Position numbers and translations under genes: made by a program. Positions 53,798 to 63,473 of a DNA stretch of 64,000 nucleotides are shown here, piece by piece (within the stretch, counting starts at the first letter, position 1; the number at the start of each line of letters is the position of its first letter). The notes beneath the pieces are model-generated. The model did no database searches, had not been told where the DNA came from, and saw only the letters and a list, made by a program, of their open reading frames with translations. Source of the DNA: Alistipes sp. (lineage in GTDB: Bacteria > Bacteroidota > Bacteroidia > Bacteroidales > Rikenellaceae); the NCBI GenBank assembly GCA_017398555.1, contig JAFQFV010000035.1:1-64000 (forward strand), written 5' to 3'.

Positions 53798-54721
53798 TTA
53801 AGAATTTATATCTGATTCTCCAAATTGCTCATCAATATATTTAACAATTTGCTCCTCCTCGCCACGATTAAACCAAGCAATATCCTTATCGCGACCAAAC
53901 CAAGTAATTTGGCGCTTTGCATAGTGGCGCGAATTTCTCTTTATCAGCTCCACAGCCTGCTCAAAGGTTGTTTTTCCATCGAAATAGTCAAACATCTCGA
54001 CATAGCCGACGGTGCGAAGCGAGTTACAGTTTCGATAGGGTAGTACTGCACGTGCCTCCGCCTCAAGACCCGCCTCAACCATTATATTCACACGGCGATT
54101 TATGCGGTCATAGAGTTCTTCCCTCGGCATCGTAACGCCCACCTTAACAATCTGAAAATCACGCTCTTTACGCTCCGACTTTCGCAGTTGCGAATACTTA
54201 CAACCACTTACCAGGCACACCTCCAAAGCACGCATCACTCGCGCTGGATTTTGCCTATCCACCACCTCATAAAACTCCGCATCAAGCTCCTTTAGTTGCG
54301 CCAGCAGAGAGTCCAACCCCTCATTTTGCAGACGTGACATAAGCTCTGCACGCAACGCCTCATCTGCCTCAGGAAGGTCATCCATACCCTCACACAACGC
54401 ACGAATATAGAGGCCTGAACCTCCTACAGCCACCACCGTTTCGTGCTTCTTAAAGAGTTTCTCAAGGCGTTCAAGAGCCTGCTTCTCGTACTCACCGCAG
54501 TTAAAGTTTTCAGTTAGCTCAAGCTCGCCAATAAAGTGATGTTCAACCATCTGTAACTGCTCCTCTGACGGGTAGGCGGTACCTATCGGCAGCCCTTTAT
54601 AGACCTGGCGGGAGTCGGTAGAGATAATAGGGGCATTATAATAACGGGCAAGAGCGATACTTAGATCAGTCTTGCCCGAAGCTGTTGCCCCGACGACAAC
54701 AATAAGTCGTTTAGTACTCAT
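53798..54721 (-). CDS. miaA: tRNA dimethylallyltransferase
   Basis: Adds a dimethylallyl group to A37 of tRNAs that read UNN codons; 307 residues. VVGATASGKTDLSIALA is the P-loop, TDSRQVYKGLPIGTA the catalytic Asp region, and ITWFGRD near the C-terminus is typical. ATG 54721 overlaps the upstream gene by 11 bases; a longer frame from 54754 lies inside that gene. The tRNA-Leu with TAA anticodon, a natural substrate, is encoded immediately next to it. Confidence 0.96.
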   Translation of the reverse strand: MSTKRLIVVVGATASGKTDLSIALARYYNAPIISTDSRQVYKGLPIGTAYPSEEQLQMVEHHFIGELELTENFNCGEYEKQALERLEKLFKKHETVVAVGGSGLYIRALCEGMDDLPEADEALRAELMSRLQNEGLDSLLAQLKELDAEFYEVVDRQNPARVMRALEVCLVSGCKYSQLRKSERKERDFQIVKVGVTMPREELYDRINRRVNIMVEAGLEAEARAVLPYRNCNSLRTVGYVEMFDYFDGKTTFEQAVELIKRNSRHYAKRQITWFGRDKDIAWFNRGEEEQIVKYIDEQFGESDINS

Positions 54722-55217
54722 CGTCATAGTTATCGTCGCCATCAAACTCTCCAAACTCGTCCATCATCTCCTCGAAGATAGAGCCATCATCCGCAGGAAC
54801 GGCATCCGGATCGTACTGATCAGGCACGCGAGCATTCTCAAACGACACACGCGGATACTCCAACTGAGGGTTTGGCTGAGTTGCGCTCACAACCTCCAAA
54901 TAGAAGGCTCTGTCAGTGAGCATATCGAACTGATATATCAGACGGTTATACTCCGACACAACAAGCTCGGCAAGGGTCACCTTATCCATAGCTATCGGCG
55001 CACCCTCAAACTGCTCATCGCCCAAATCCATCTGCGAGAACTCCTGAATAGGGTTCCACTGCGCATCTGCTGTATAGAATGACGCCATACAATCATCGTA
55101 CTCAATAGAGTTGATGATAAAGTCGTGCAACTGACGGAGGTTCATCTCATGAGAGACCTCAAAATCACGAACGAAGTTATCGTTCTCGTCGCTGAGCATT
55201 CTTAGTCTGAGTATCAT
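54711..55217 (-). CDS. pRiA4b ORF-3-like acidic protein
   Basis: A 168-residue acidic protein. The N-terminal half, with FEVSHEMNLRQLHDFIINSI and CMASFYTADAQWNPI and the segment LAELVVSEYNRLIYQFDM, matches the plasmid pRiA4b ORF-3 family (also named for an IS1096 passenger protein). The C-terminus is a strongly acidic tail (DEFGEFDGDDNYDDEY). Function unknown. It overlaps miaA by 11 bases and is probably co-transcribed. Confidence 0.65.
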   Translation of the reverse strand: MILRLRMLSDENDNFVRDFEVSHEMNLRQLHDFIINSIEYDDCMASFYTADAQWNPIQEFSQMDLGDEQFEGAPIAMDKVTLAELVVSEYNRLIYQFDMLTDRAFYLEVVSATQPNPQLEYPRVSFENARVPDQYDPDAVPADDGSIFEEMMDEFGEFDGDDNYDDEY

Positions 55218-55229
55218 AGCCTATTCTTT

Positions 55230-56753
55230 TTACTTTACCTTTACACAACGAATCTGCATTGCATTTGCACGCTTCGAAGGGTAATTGAGGTTAAACTTAT
55301 TTATAGTTCTGGTTGTTGTAAGGTCAAAATACATACAGGTACTCTGCTTACCATCAGCAGTCACGCCTGCTGTCCAATAGTAACCCTCCCACGGCTCAGG
55401 CTGTGAAGGATATACATCGGTCTTATAGTTCATATTATGAATAATACCGTCGTAGTAGCTTCTAAAGCCTCCACCGAGGTAGAAGTAGCTATTTGTGCCA
55501 TCTGTAAGCATCCAACCAAATCTGCCACGCGCAGCATTGATATCCATTCCATCCTCCTCTGCAGGAAGTGAGAGAACATCAAAATCGCTACCAGCAGGCA
55601 CTCTCCAACCGTATGGACATGGGTCATAGAGGCTCTTTGTAGTACCGCTCCACAGCGAGCTGTCAGGAGTTGAGAGCCAATCACCGATGCCATCACCATT
55701 CTCTGCATCCACACAAGCAGCATTTGTGATAAATGTTGTCGGATGAGCAATAGTATATGCGACAGTGCCAGTCTCCGAGCTGCGCTCTGCAAACTCAAGG
55801 TAAGCCGCGCTATTCTGGCCATTGTAGAGATACTCATCATCACCACCGGCGCAATCGTGATAATATGGACGAACAAAAGGATCCTTACGACCCCACTGAT
55901 AGTACAGACCATAGCTGTCAAGGATAAGGTTTGTATTATCTGTTGCGCCATTGCTATTTCCATAAGCGCCGAGGTTGCGATTCATAAATGTAACGCCGTT
56001 AGCGTAGGTAGAGTAGTCTTTAAGCGGATTATTCACCTCCTTGCTAAACCAGAGGTGCCAGCTCCACAGAATATTATCCGAAGCATCTACAGCGGCGATA
56101 AGCACGTTACCATCAACCATTACATACTCGCCATTCTCCTTGATGTATGTATCCTCATCATCCACCTCGGTCTTGGCATCAACATAGAAGGTAACTACGC
56201 CATCATCCTCGTTATAGTAGAAGTGCTCAATCAGTCCATAAGAGCTCTGCCACAGAACTTTAGCACCGGCAACGCCCGACAGCGGCTGACCTGCGCCATT
56301 CTTGGTCACATCAAACAGATATGCCGACTTTGGAGAGGTGAGCACATAGCTGTTTGCATACTGACCCGCAGCTGTAATGGCGATAATAGAGTCGCCAACA
56401 ATATATGCATTGAGGGTGTAGTATGAAGTTGTACCACTCGGTGCGGTAATCATAAACTTCAAATTTGCATCACGCATTGTATCTCGCTTATCATCTGTGC
56501 CCGGATCACTTGGTGGGGTAACGGTGATAGTCTGTGCACTCTGATCTACAGTAGCACTCCAACCCTCTGTTGCACTATTAAGCTCCACCTTAGTAACGTC
56601 GATGGTTGTATAAGAGATAGTCTGAGGCTCGCCACCCCACTGGAAGTAGAGTCCCTGCTGAGAGAAGCTCAAGCCCGGATTCTCCGTATCGGAGCAGCTA
56701 CCCAAAACAATTACAGAGCAAATTGCAAGAAAAATAGTTTTTAATGTCTTCAT
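55230..56753 (-). CDS. FISUMP-domain surface lipoprotein
   Basis: A 507-residue lipoprotein (lipobox LGSC near 19). An N-terminal BACON-like beta region runs about 25-110. The second half is the Fibrobacter succinogenes major domain, with TFMNRNLGAYG, YGLYYQWGRKDPF, YDPCPYGWRVP and the C-terminal ANAMQIRCVK. Such proteins are exported and surface-exposed in Bacteroidota; some relate to fimbriae or adhesion. ATG 56753 is preferred over the frame from 56816, which crosses a -7 box. Confidence 0.82.
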   Translation of the reverse strand: MKTLKTIFLAICSVIVLGSCSDTENPGLSFSQQGLYFQWGGEPQTISYTTIDVTKVELNSATEGWSATVDQSAQTITVTPPSDPGTDDKRDTMRDANLKFMITAPSGTTSYYTLNAYIVGDSIIAITAAGQYANSYVLTSPKSAYLFDVTKNGAGQPLSGVAGAKVLWQSSYGLIEHFYYNEDDGVVTFYVDAKTEVDDEDTYIKENGEYVMVDGNVLIAAVDASDNILWSWHLWFSKEVNNPLKDYSTYANGVTFMNRNLGAYGNSNGATDNTNLILDSYGLYYQWGRKDPFVRPYYHDCAGGDDEYLYNGQNSAAYLEFAERSSETGTVAYTIAHPTTFITNAACVDAENGDGIGDWLSTPDSSLWSGTTKSLYDPCPYGWRVPAGSDFDVLSLPAEEDGMDINAARGRFGWMLTDGTNSYFYLGGGFRSYYDGIIHNMNYKTDVYPSQPEPWEGYYWTAGVTADGKQSTCMYFDLTTTRTINKFNLNYPSKRANAMQIRCVKVK

Positions 56754-56793
56754 ATAAATATTACACTTTTTCGTCAACATATAAATATTGGTG

Positions 56794-56801
56794 CAAATGT
56801 A
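56794..56801 (-). promoter_or_regulatory. -7 box of the FISUMP gene
   Basis: Reverse-strand TACATTTG, 40 bases before ATG 56753. A TTG lies 21 bases further upstream, slightly beyond the common spacing. Confidence 0.4.
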
Positions 56802-56887
56802 CCAAAAAAGTTGCAAACTTTACAATCTTTAGAGGTCAATTCTACTATCAATCAACGATTTTTCCCATTTTTTAGTATTTATCGCAA

Positions 56888-56920
56888 TAAAAAAGCCCCC
56901 AAAAGTATAACTTTTGAGGA
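56888..56920 (-). terminator. Terminator after the QueG-like gene
   Basis: Reverse-strand CCTCAAAAGT, loop TAT, ACTTTTGGGG, then a T-run. It ends the floA/QueG-like transcript. Confidence 0.85.
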
Positions 56921-56940
56921 CTTGAACTAAGCACTATCTG

Positions 56941-57777
56941 CTACTTTTTAGGAATACCCCTCTCGCAAGGCACCTTCACTTGGCATTTACCACAACCAAA
57001 CCGTGGTGCGTACTTCACTCGTGTAGTATGTACGTATGCGCTACACTGCTCGTGTGACTTGCCACCCTCAAGCGTGATAGCTCCACCAGGGCAGCGCATA
57101 CAGGCACCACACATAGTACAATACTCGTAAATGCCCGTATATGGACGAGGTGTAACCTCAAGCGGAGCATCCACAATAACGCTACCGAAACGGCCTGCAA
57201 CGCCTTTTCGAGTTATCAGACCCTTCGAGAGTCCGAATGTTCCCAAACCACAGACAAAGGCCACATGACGCTCAGACCAATTACTTGTAAAACTGAGCGA
57301 TTTATCAGCAATATCCTCGCTACTACCCGCCTCAAAGACATACTTAAACTCCTCACTCGCATAAGGAGATAGAGCCTTAACACCTTGACTCTCAAACCAT
57401 TGCTCTAAAAAGTGGTTCATCTCGGTCAAAAATGCCTGACCCTCGACACGGGCATAGAGCCAACCATTACCCACAAGGACATTATCCTCACGATTACCCT
57501 CGACAACATAGTCGCTAAATGGTGCAAAATAGCTCACCACACAGCGTCCCTGCGGCAACCACTGCTTCGGCGTGCGGAATATAGCACCGACCGCCTGTGG
57601 CTCCTTCAGTTTCTCCCAAAGAGGGTCATCCGCAGAGCCAATAGCGATAATCGGGTCATCATAGAGTCGCTGACCCACATCTTCGGGCGCAAGGGCCATC
57701 TGCTCGCTCACGTAATTATGCGGTGAGGTACGAACAGCTTCAGCGAGTGCAGCAGTAATATCCTCAAGAGGTATCAT
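56941..57777 (-). CDS. 4Fe-4S protein related to epoxyqueuosine reductase
   Basis: A 278-residue protein with the domain order of QueG relatives: a flavin/cobalamin-fold-like N-terminal part and a C-terminal iron-sulfur region. CTMCGACMRCP and CGKCQVKVPCERGIP provide eight cysteines for two clusters. FVCGLGTFGLSKGLITRKG and AGRFGSVIVDAPLE are conserved in the group. It is shorter than true QueG and lacks a clear HEAT tail, so a reductive role other than queuosine synthesis is possible. It lies two bases downstream of floA. Confidence 0.75.
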   Translation of the reverse strand: MIPLEDITAALAEAVRTSPHNYVSEQMALAPEDVGQRLYDDPIIAIGSADDPLWEKLKEPQAVGAIFRTPKQWLPQGRCVVSYFAPFSDYVVEGNREDNVLVGNGWLYARVEGQAFLTEMNHFLEQWFESQGVKALSPYASEEFKYVFEAGSSEDIADKSLSFTSNWSERHVAFVCGLGTFGLSKGLITRKGVAGRFGSVIVDAPLEVTPRPYTGIYEYCTMCGACMRCPGGAITLEGGKSHEQCSAYVHTTRVKYAPRFGCGKCQVKVPCERGIPKK

Positions 57778-57779
57778 CT

Positions 57780-58751
57780 CTACTTCTTATCGTTTTTAGG
57801 GGTTGCGATAGACTCACGCATCTGAGTATCGGCTATCATATTCTTCATCTTATAATAGTCCATAATACCCAAATTACCGTTCTTAAACGCCTCTGCCATA
57901 GCAAGTGGCACCTCTGCCTCAGCAAGGATAACCTTTGCACGAGCCTCCTGAGCCTTTGCCTTCATCTCCTGCTCAAGAGCTACTGCCATTGCGCGACGCT
58001 CCTCTGCCTTTGCCTGCGCGATATTCTTATCAGCCTCAGCCTGATCCATCTGCAACTGCGCACCGATATTCTTACCCACGTCGATATCTGCAATATCAAT
58101 CGAGAGAATCTCAAAGGCTGTACCTGCATCCAGACCCTTCTCAAGCACTACGCGAGAGATAAAATCGGGATTCTCAAGCACCGACTTATGTGATGCTGAC
58201 GAACCGATAGACGATACAATGCCCTCACCAACACGAGCCAAGACAGTCTCCTCGCCGGCACCACCGACAAGCTGACGGATATTTGCACGCACTGTAACGC
58301 GGGCCTTGGCGATGAGCTGAATACCATCTTTTGCCACAGCTGTTACAGGAGGAGTGTTGATAACCTTCGGATTTACAGACATTTGCACAGCCTCAAATAC
58401 ATCACGACCGGCAAGGTCGATAGCTGTTGCCTCCTCGAAATTAAGGTTAATACCAGCCTTCTGGGCAGATACGAGAGCATGCACAACATTGCGGAAATTT
58501 CCACCTGCAAGGTAGTGAGCCTCAAGCGAGTTAGGGTTGAGTTTCAGACCCGCCTTTGTACCCTCAATCATTGATGAAACGATTGCCGATACAGGAATCT
58601 TACGCCAACGCATAAGCACCATCTGCAGCAACGAAATGTGCGCACCTGAGATAAGGGCTGTAAACCAAAGACCTACAGGCACAAAATAGAACACAATCCA
58701 AATAGCAATAAGCGAAAGGACTGCCACAATAAAAATAAGACCAATCTCCAT
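57780..58751 (-). CDS. floA: Flotillin-like protein FloA
   Basis: Membrane scaffold protein of 323 residues organising functional membrane microdomains. Two hydrophobic stretches at the N-terminus (about 4-20 and 25-47) insert in the membrane. The SPFH/band-7 domain runs about 50-210. A helical Ala/Glu/Lys-rich coiled coil (about 225-285) includes [20 protein letters not shown]. The usual partner nfeD is nearby but separated by a GH31 gene. The downstream QueG-like gene follows after two bases. Confidence 0.93.
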   Translation of the reverse strand: MEIGLIFIVAVLSLIAIWIVFYFVPVGLWFTALISGAHISLLQMVLMRWRKIPVSAIVSSMIEGTKAGLKLNPNSLEAHYLAGGNFRNVVHALVSAQKAGINLNFEEATAIDLAGRDVFEAVQMSVNPKVINTPPVTAVAKDGIQLIAKARVTVRANIRQLVGGAGEETVLARVGEGIVSSIGSSASHKSVLENPDFISRVVLEKGLDAGTAFEILSIDIADIDVGKNIGAQLQMDQAEADKNIAQAKAEERRAMAVALEQEMKAKAQEARAKVILAEAEVPLAMAEAFKNGNLGIMDYYKMKNMIADTQMRESIATPKNDKK

Positions 58752-58772
58752 AACTACTTATGTTTTAGTTTA

Positions 58773-61376
58773 TTACTTAAATTGACGCTCCAATTTGGAG
58801 ATAAACTCCGCATCGACTCTACCCGAAGCCTTAAGTGCCGGAATACAAGCCTCAAAGCTTCTCTCATAGCGATCCAGCCACTCAACAATACGCTCTGGAT
58901 ATTCCACAATAAAGTTAGGGGTCTGCGATACATTCATATACTCATCCGGAAGCAGTGGATATGGGTCATAGCTGACCGCATAACGCTCCTTAAACTCCGG
59001 TGTCAGCACAACGCAGCGGTTAAAGATACCCTGCTTGCCATAGAGGCGTGGTTGGTGCTTCTGCAGCTGACTGTCAAACTCTATCTCTACGACGCACTCC
59101 TTGTTGCAATCGCACAAGTCGGTATAGACGATAGGCGAGAGAGAATAGCCGTCATATCCCCACTCTCCGCACTTGGCATAACGAGTATAAGGAACCTCTA
59201 CGCCATTGACCTTCACCACCTTAGCAGGCATCTGTGCAGGGAATCGAAGCTCATACTTGCGCTCTGCCAAAGCGCCCTCATAGCTACCCTGACGTGGAGA
59301 GATAACCACACGAATAGAGTTCTCTGTACTGCTCTTGACAACCTTTGTGGTTGCATACTGCTCGGCATAGTTCTTCGACACACCATCATCCTCATAGAGC
59401 GATAACTCACCATCAGCACCAGGAATAAATGTCAGCACAAGAGTATCGCTCGCCTCCTGCAGGCTATTTACCGTTGCAGGATTCATTGGAATAATAGCTC
59501 CGGCACGCACGTAGTACGGATTTTCAGCAACAGTATAGTTGAGCGAGAGTGTCTGATTACCCTCTATCAGTTCTCCGCTGACCATATCGTACCACTTACC
59601 CTCAGGGAACCACATTGTTCGCTCTGCTACTCCTGTAACCTTGTCCACAGGCTTTACGACTGCCGTTACAATCATATCATCGCCAAACATATACTGCTCC
59701 TTCATATCGTAAGCCTCGTTGCTCTCAGGATAGTAGTAGTACATCGGACGACACATCGAGATACCTGTATCATAGCCCTGACGAGCGGCATTATATATGT
59801 AAGGTGCAAGGGTATAGCGCAGTCTGATTGCATCTCTCATATAGAAGAAGTGGTCAGGGAACTGCCAGATACGACGCTCGATATTGCTATTCTTGGTGCA
59901 ATGGGTCTTGAAGATAGGGGTAAAGACACCATACTGCAACCAGCGCAAATAGAGTTCAGGGTCGGTCTTAGAGCTGCGGATTTTGAATGTATGACCGCCA
60001 ATATCGTGGCCCCAATAACCATAGCCGACATTCGATGCTGTACTTGTAAACCACGGTAAAAATCCGAGCGACTCCCAATTAATATGAATATCTCCCGAGA
60101 AGCCGACCTGATAGCGATGTGAGCCGAGGCCACCCCAACGGTGATAAATCATAGCGCGCTCATTACCACGCTCTTCCGAATGTTTATTAAAGGTATAGTT
60201 TAACCAAAAAGTATTACTCAAATCCTTTGTATATTTACTATTGCGCCACTGTTGCCAATCGAGCCACCAGAAGTCCACACCAATCTTCTCAAACGGCTCC
60301 AAAACAGTGTTAAAGTAGGCGTCTGCCCACTTCTGCTCGTCAATCTTAAACGGAACGCTCTTGCCCTTCTCTGTCCAACCGTAAGCCTCTACAAATCGCT
60401 CATACGGCTCCTCAAATGGCTGAATACCCGAAGCAGGGTGAAGGTTAAGCGCCGTTTTCAGCTTCTCTGAACGACACCACTCAAAGAAGTTTGCAGGCGA
60501 TGGGAAGAGTTGCTCCTTCCAGGTATAACCCGTCCAACCGACACGCTGGCCATACTCATCCTTCTTGGCTCCTATACGACGCAGACCCCAAGTCTCGTGC
60601 CAATCCATATCGATAATAAGCACGTCGATAGGGATATTAAGGCTACGCATCTGACCAATCAAGTCACGCAACTCATTATCCGAATACTGCCAATATCTGC
60701 TCCACCAATAGCCAAAAGCGTACTTCGGAGGGAGTGGAATGCGGCCTGCAAGTGAGATATAGTCGCCCACTGCCTCCATATAGTCGTGACCGTAAGCGAA
60801 GAGATACAAATCCTGATAATTGCGCTCAGGACGGCACTCTACCCACTGCTGCCAATGTGTCGGAGTATCAACAAACAGGTGACGAGAGGAGTCATCAACC
60901 ACACTCCAACCGCTACGAGAGATAACTCCCGGCTCCATCGGGTCTTTTGGGTTCAAGTTCCAGCCATCAGCCTTATCGAGCGTGCGGGTAGTACCCATAA
61001 GATTGAGAGAATCTACATCTCCATAGTGCCAAACGACCTTTTTAGCACCCAAAGTAAACTCTGCCCACAGATTATCTGCCGAGAACTTCGCGCCCTTGTT
61101 ATAGGTAAGTTTTACCTTATCGGTAGTGATAGTGACACGATTTTTACGATTCACAACCTTAAAGTTCGGTACTTCGGTCTTGCGATTGATAAATGTCAGC
61201 GTAGCTCTATCCTCAAAGATGCCATCCTCACTCCACTCCATACGGATAAGTTGCGGAGTAAGCACAGTAAATCGGGCATTGCCTGCCTCGACAATCGCCC
61301 TTTGGTCAGCTTTTGGCTGAGCAATCACCACTGCAGAGATTAAAAGAGCTGAGAGTGATAAGAGTAGTTTTTTCAT
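58773..61376 (-). CDS. GH31 glycosidase (alpha-glucosidase/xylosidase-like)
   Basis: Secreted retaining glycosidase of 867 residues with a signal peptide ending near 19. A galactose-mutarotase-like N-terminal domain precedes the (beta/alpha)8 barrel. VDFWWLDWQQW (about 365-376) carries the nucleophile aspartate, and GFSGDIHINW (about 428-438) the acid/base aspartate. C-terminal beta domains, including a DUF5110-like one with LSLYEDDGVSKNY, follow. It releases alpha-linked glucose, xylose or galactose; specificity is not decided by these motifs. It lies between nfeD and floA. Confidence 0.92.
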   Translation of the reverse strand: MKKLLLSLSALLISAVVIAQPKADQRAIVEAGNARFTVLTPQLIRMEWSEDGIFEDRATLTFINRKTEVPNFKVVNRKNRVTITTDKVKLTYNKGAKFSADNLWAEFTLGAKKVVWHYGDVDSLNLMGTTRTLDKADGWNLNPKDPMEPGVISRSGWSVVDDSSRHLFVDTPTHWQQWVECRPERNYQDLYLFAYGHDYMEAVGDYISLAGRIPLPPKYAFGYWWSRYWQYSDNELRDLIGQMRSLNIPIDVLIIDMDWHETWGLRRIGAKKDEYGQRVGWTGYTWKEQLFPSPANFFEWCRSEKLKTALNLHPASGIQPFEEPYERFVEAYGWTEKGKSVPFKIDEQKWADAYFNTVLEPFEKIGVDFWWLDWQQWRNSKYTKDLSNTFWLNYTFNKHSEERGNERAMIYHRWGGLGSHRYQVGFSGDIHINWESLGFLPWFTSTASNVGYGYWGHDIGGHTFKIRSSKTDPELYLRWLQYGVFTPIFKTHCTKNSNIERRIWQFPDHFFYMRDAIRLRYTLAPYIYNAARQGYDTGISMCRPMYYYYPESNEAYDMKEQYMFGDDMIVTAVVKPVDKVTGVAERTMWFPEGKWYDMVSGELIEGNQTLSLNYTVAENPYYVRAGAIIPMNPATVNSLQEASDTLVLTFIPGADGELSLYEDDGVSKNYAEQYATTKVVKSSTENSIRVVISPRQGSYEGALAERKYELRFPAQMPAKVVKVNGVEVPYTRYAKCGEWGYDGYSLSPIVYTDLCDCNKECVVEIEFDSQLQKHQPRLYGKQGIFNRCVVLTPEFKERYAVSYDPYPLLPDEYMNVSQTPNFIVEYPERIVEWLDRYERSFEACIPALKASGRVDAEFISKLERQFK

Positions 61377-61507
61377 AAAATCTATATTAGTTAGGTTAAA
61401 AAATTACACTATTCAGACGATGCTAACAAAACTTTGTCCCCAATAGCATCTACAGGTATCTTAAACCTACAATCAGAACAGCAATAATCTTTTTAATCTA
61501 CAGCACT

Positions 61508-61969
61508 TTAGTCTATCTTCTTGACTATCAATGTGAAGCTATCAAAACCGACAACCTCAACATTACTGCGCTGGTCGATAAATACATCTGTGGACTTTGC
61601 CTCATAAATCTTTCCGCCGACCTCAACCTTTCCCATAGGACAGAGGCGCGATACAGCCACACCGACAGCACCTACAGCCACCTCCGTTTCGGGTTTCGGC
61701 ATACTTACAGAGTCAATCTGCTGCTTTAGCGTCAGACGCTGCCAAGTCTTTGCACGCAGTGAAAACACAAGCGTAATAAGCGAGAGCACAGCAACTGCCA
61801 CAATAGTCCATACGCCGGGCATAACTCCCATAGAGTCAAATGCATACCATATTGCTCCTCCATAACAAGCCATTGCCAATATTCCACCTATAGACAGACC
61901 GGGGAACAACAATAATTCTGCTACCAAAAAGAGCAGACCCAAAATAATCAGCAAAACAATGTACCACAT
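61508..61969 (-). CDS. NfeD-like protein
   Basis: A 153-residue membrane protein: two to three hydrophobic segments in the first 80 residues, then the OB-fold NfeD C-terminal domain with AVGAVGVAVSRLCPMGKVEV and VEVVGFDSFTLIV. NfeD proteins pair with flotillins; floA lies 2.7 kb downstream on the same strand with GH31 between. ATG 61969 is chosen over the TTG at 61975. Its N-terminal ClpP-like protease domain is absent, so this is the short form. Confidence 0.85.
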   Translation of the reverse strand: MWYIVLLIILGLLFLVAELLLFPGLSIGGILAMACYGGAIWYAFDSMGVMPGVWTIVAVAVLSLITLVFSLRAKTWQRLTLKQQIDSVSMPKPETEVAVGAVGVAVSRLCPMGKVEVGGKIYEAKSTDVFIDQRSNVEVVGFDSFTLIVKKID

Positions 61970-61976
61970 ATTCAAT

Positions 61977-63473
61977 CTATTTTACAGATTTTACTTCAGC
62001 CTTAATATTACTATCCATCGCCACAATCTCCGAAGCAACCAACTCCGCATCCGACTTTGAGGCAAATGTACCGACAATAAACGCACTGCCTACACGAGAG
62101 AAACGAGCGTTCTCATTTCGCAGCGAAATGTGTGCCTTAACGGCATCTGACAGGGTAGCGGTGCCGGTAATCTCGATGTTAAATCCCAAATTCTTACTCT
62201 TCCACTCGGCAATATTGGAGATATACTCGCCATCCACCCACATTACAGGCTGTGGCGACTTAAAGCCGAGCTTTTTCAGATAGGCGACACCCTCCATAGC
62301 CTCCTCCTCACTACGGAAACCACCCACAAAGTAGGCATACTTGCCACCATGATACTTATCTGTATATGAGAGCGGAGTGATACCCCTCAGTGCTGAGAGG
62401 TTCGGTCTGTTGGTAAAGATACCTATACGGATACGATATACCGTGCCATACTCATAAATGCGAGTGTGCGGAATAGGGTTCTTCGATGTATAAATTGTCG
62501 GCTTAATAACCTTAAGTGGCTCATGCTCAATAAATGAGCGGCGCACAATCTTAACCTTCGGCACGCAGTAGTTCTCACGCTTAAGAGCTCGCTGCACCTT
62601 AACAAGAGAGTCCTTTGCCACCTGGAGCTCCAACACCTCTGCCACACGGCACTCGTAGCCGAGCAGTGCATTTTTACGGTAGAAATACTCGCTCAAAACC
62701 GCCGACTCACACCCCTTCTCGCTCTGCTCTGCATCGCGCAGCGCCTTTGTAAGCTCCACATCTGCCGAGGTGAGAACATCGACTCTATCCTTCTGCTCCA
62801 TAAGCAAGTTATAGGCATATATCTTATTATCACACAGAGTGTGCCAAGCGTCGCCAATAGCAGCCTCAACACCCCCTGCAACACCCCTTACAGAGTCGAG
62901 CAGATGCAGAACACTATCGGCCGCCACCTCTGTATCCACACGCTCATACTCAAGCTGCAGAGCCACCATCTTATCATAGTGGCGGAGGTACTCCTGAATC
63001 TTCGACTGAATAACGCCTTCTGTTTTTTGTGCCTCACGCAGAGTGCGCAGGTCTGCTGCCGACATATAGTGCTTAAAGTGGTTGTTATAGACCAAATTTG
63101 CAACCTTAGGGTAGTTTGGCACCTTTGCCACAGCAGCCGTATCCTCACCCTTATATTGTTGAAGAGGGGTTGATGATTTTGCTGTATAATTCCTCTGCTC
63201 ATTGCTGATATACGCCGCTAACGCCCTATCATAGACACCTTTAAGCTCAAGAGCCTTACCCTCCATTGCAAGCAGTTGATTAGCCAGATTGGCTCTTAAT
63301 TCGGGTTTAGTCGCATACTGGCTACGCATCCTTGCAAGCTCGCCATTGAGCGAATCAAGGCTACGCTTTGCCCTCTCCACGTTGCGCTCCAAAGCACTGC
63401 CATCCGTATCTTGTGCCGAGGCTGAAAATACCACAAACAATAGGGCAAACAGATATGTCGCAAATCTCTTCAT
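61977..63473 (-). CDS. Secreted coiled-coil protein with SPOR-like C-terminus
   Basis: A 498-residue exported protein (signal peptide ending SASAQ near 20). A long helical region (about 25-300) is rich in charged heptads. Two repeats of about 75 residues follow near the C-terminus, the first with YRIRIGIFTNRPNLSALRGI and YAYFVGGFRSEEEAMEGVAY, the second with FIVGTFASKSDAELVASEIV. That pattern resembles SPOR domains, which bind denuded peptidoglycan at division sites. Start ATG 63473 shares a TAATG overlap with trkH's stop, so the two are coupled. Confidence 0.7.
   Translation of the reverse strand: MKRFATYLFALLFVVFSASAQDTDGSALERNVERAKRSLDSLNGELARMRSQYATKPELRANLANQLLAMEGKALELKGVYDRALAAYISNEQRNYTAKSSTPLQQYKGEDTAAVAKVPNYPKVANLVYNNHFKHYMSAADLRTLREAQKTEGVIQSKIQEYLRHYDKMVALQLEYERVDTEVAADSVLHLLDSVRGVAGGVEAAIGDAWHTLCDNKIYAYNLLMEQKDRVDVLTSADVELTKALRDAEQSEKGCESAVLSEYFYRKNALLGYECRVAEVLELQVAKDSLVKVQRALKRENYCVPKVKIVRRSFIEHEPLKVIKPTIYTSKNPIPHTRIYEYGTVYRIRIGIFTNRPNLSALRGITPLSYTDKYHGGKYAYFVGGFRSEEEAMEGVAYLKKLGFKSPQPVMWVDGEYISNIAEWKSKNLGFNIEITGTATLSDAVKAHISLRNENARFSRVGSAFIVGTFASKSDAELVASEIVAMDSNIKAEVKSVK

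Noticed and set aside
53507-53815. A 102-codon forward frame between the barrel gene and miaA
   Set aside because: It runs through the terminator and tRNA-Leu, so it cannot be a normal gene.
56941-57777. True QueG
   Set aside because: Both cluster motifs are present, but the protein is short and lacks a clear C-terminal repeat region, so only the relationship is claimed.
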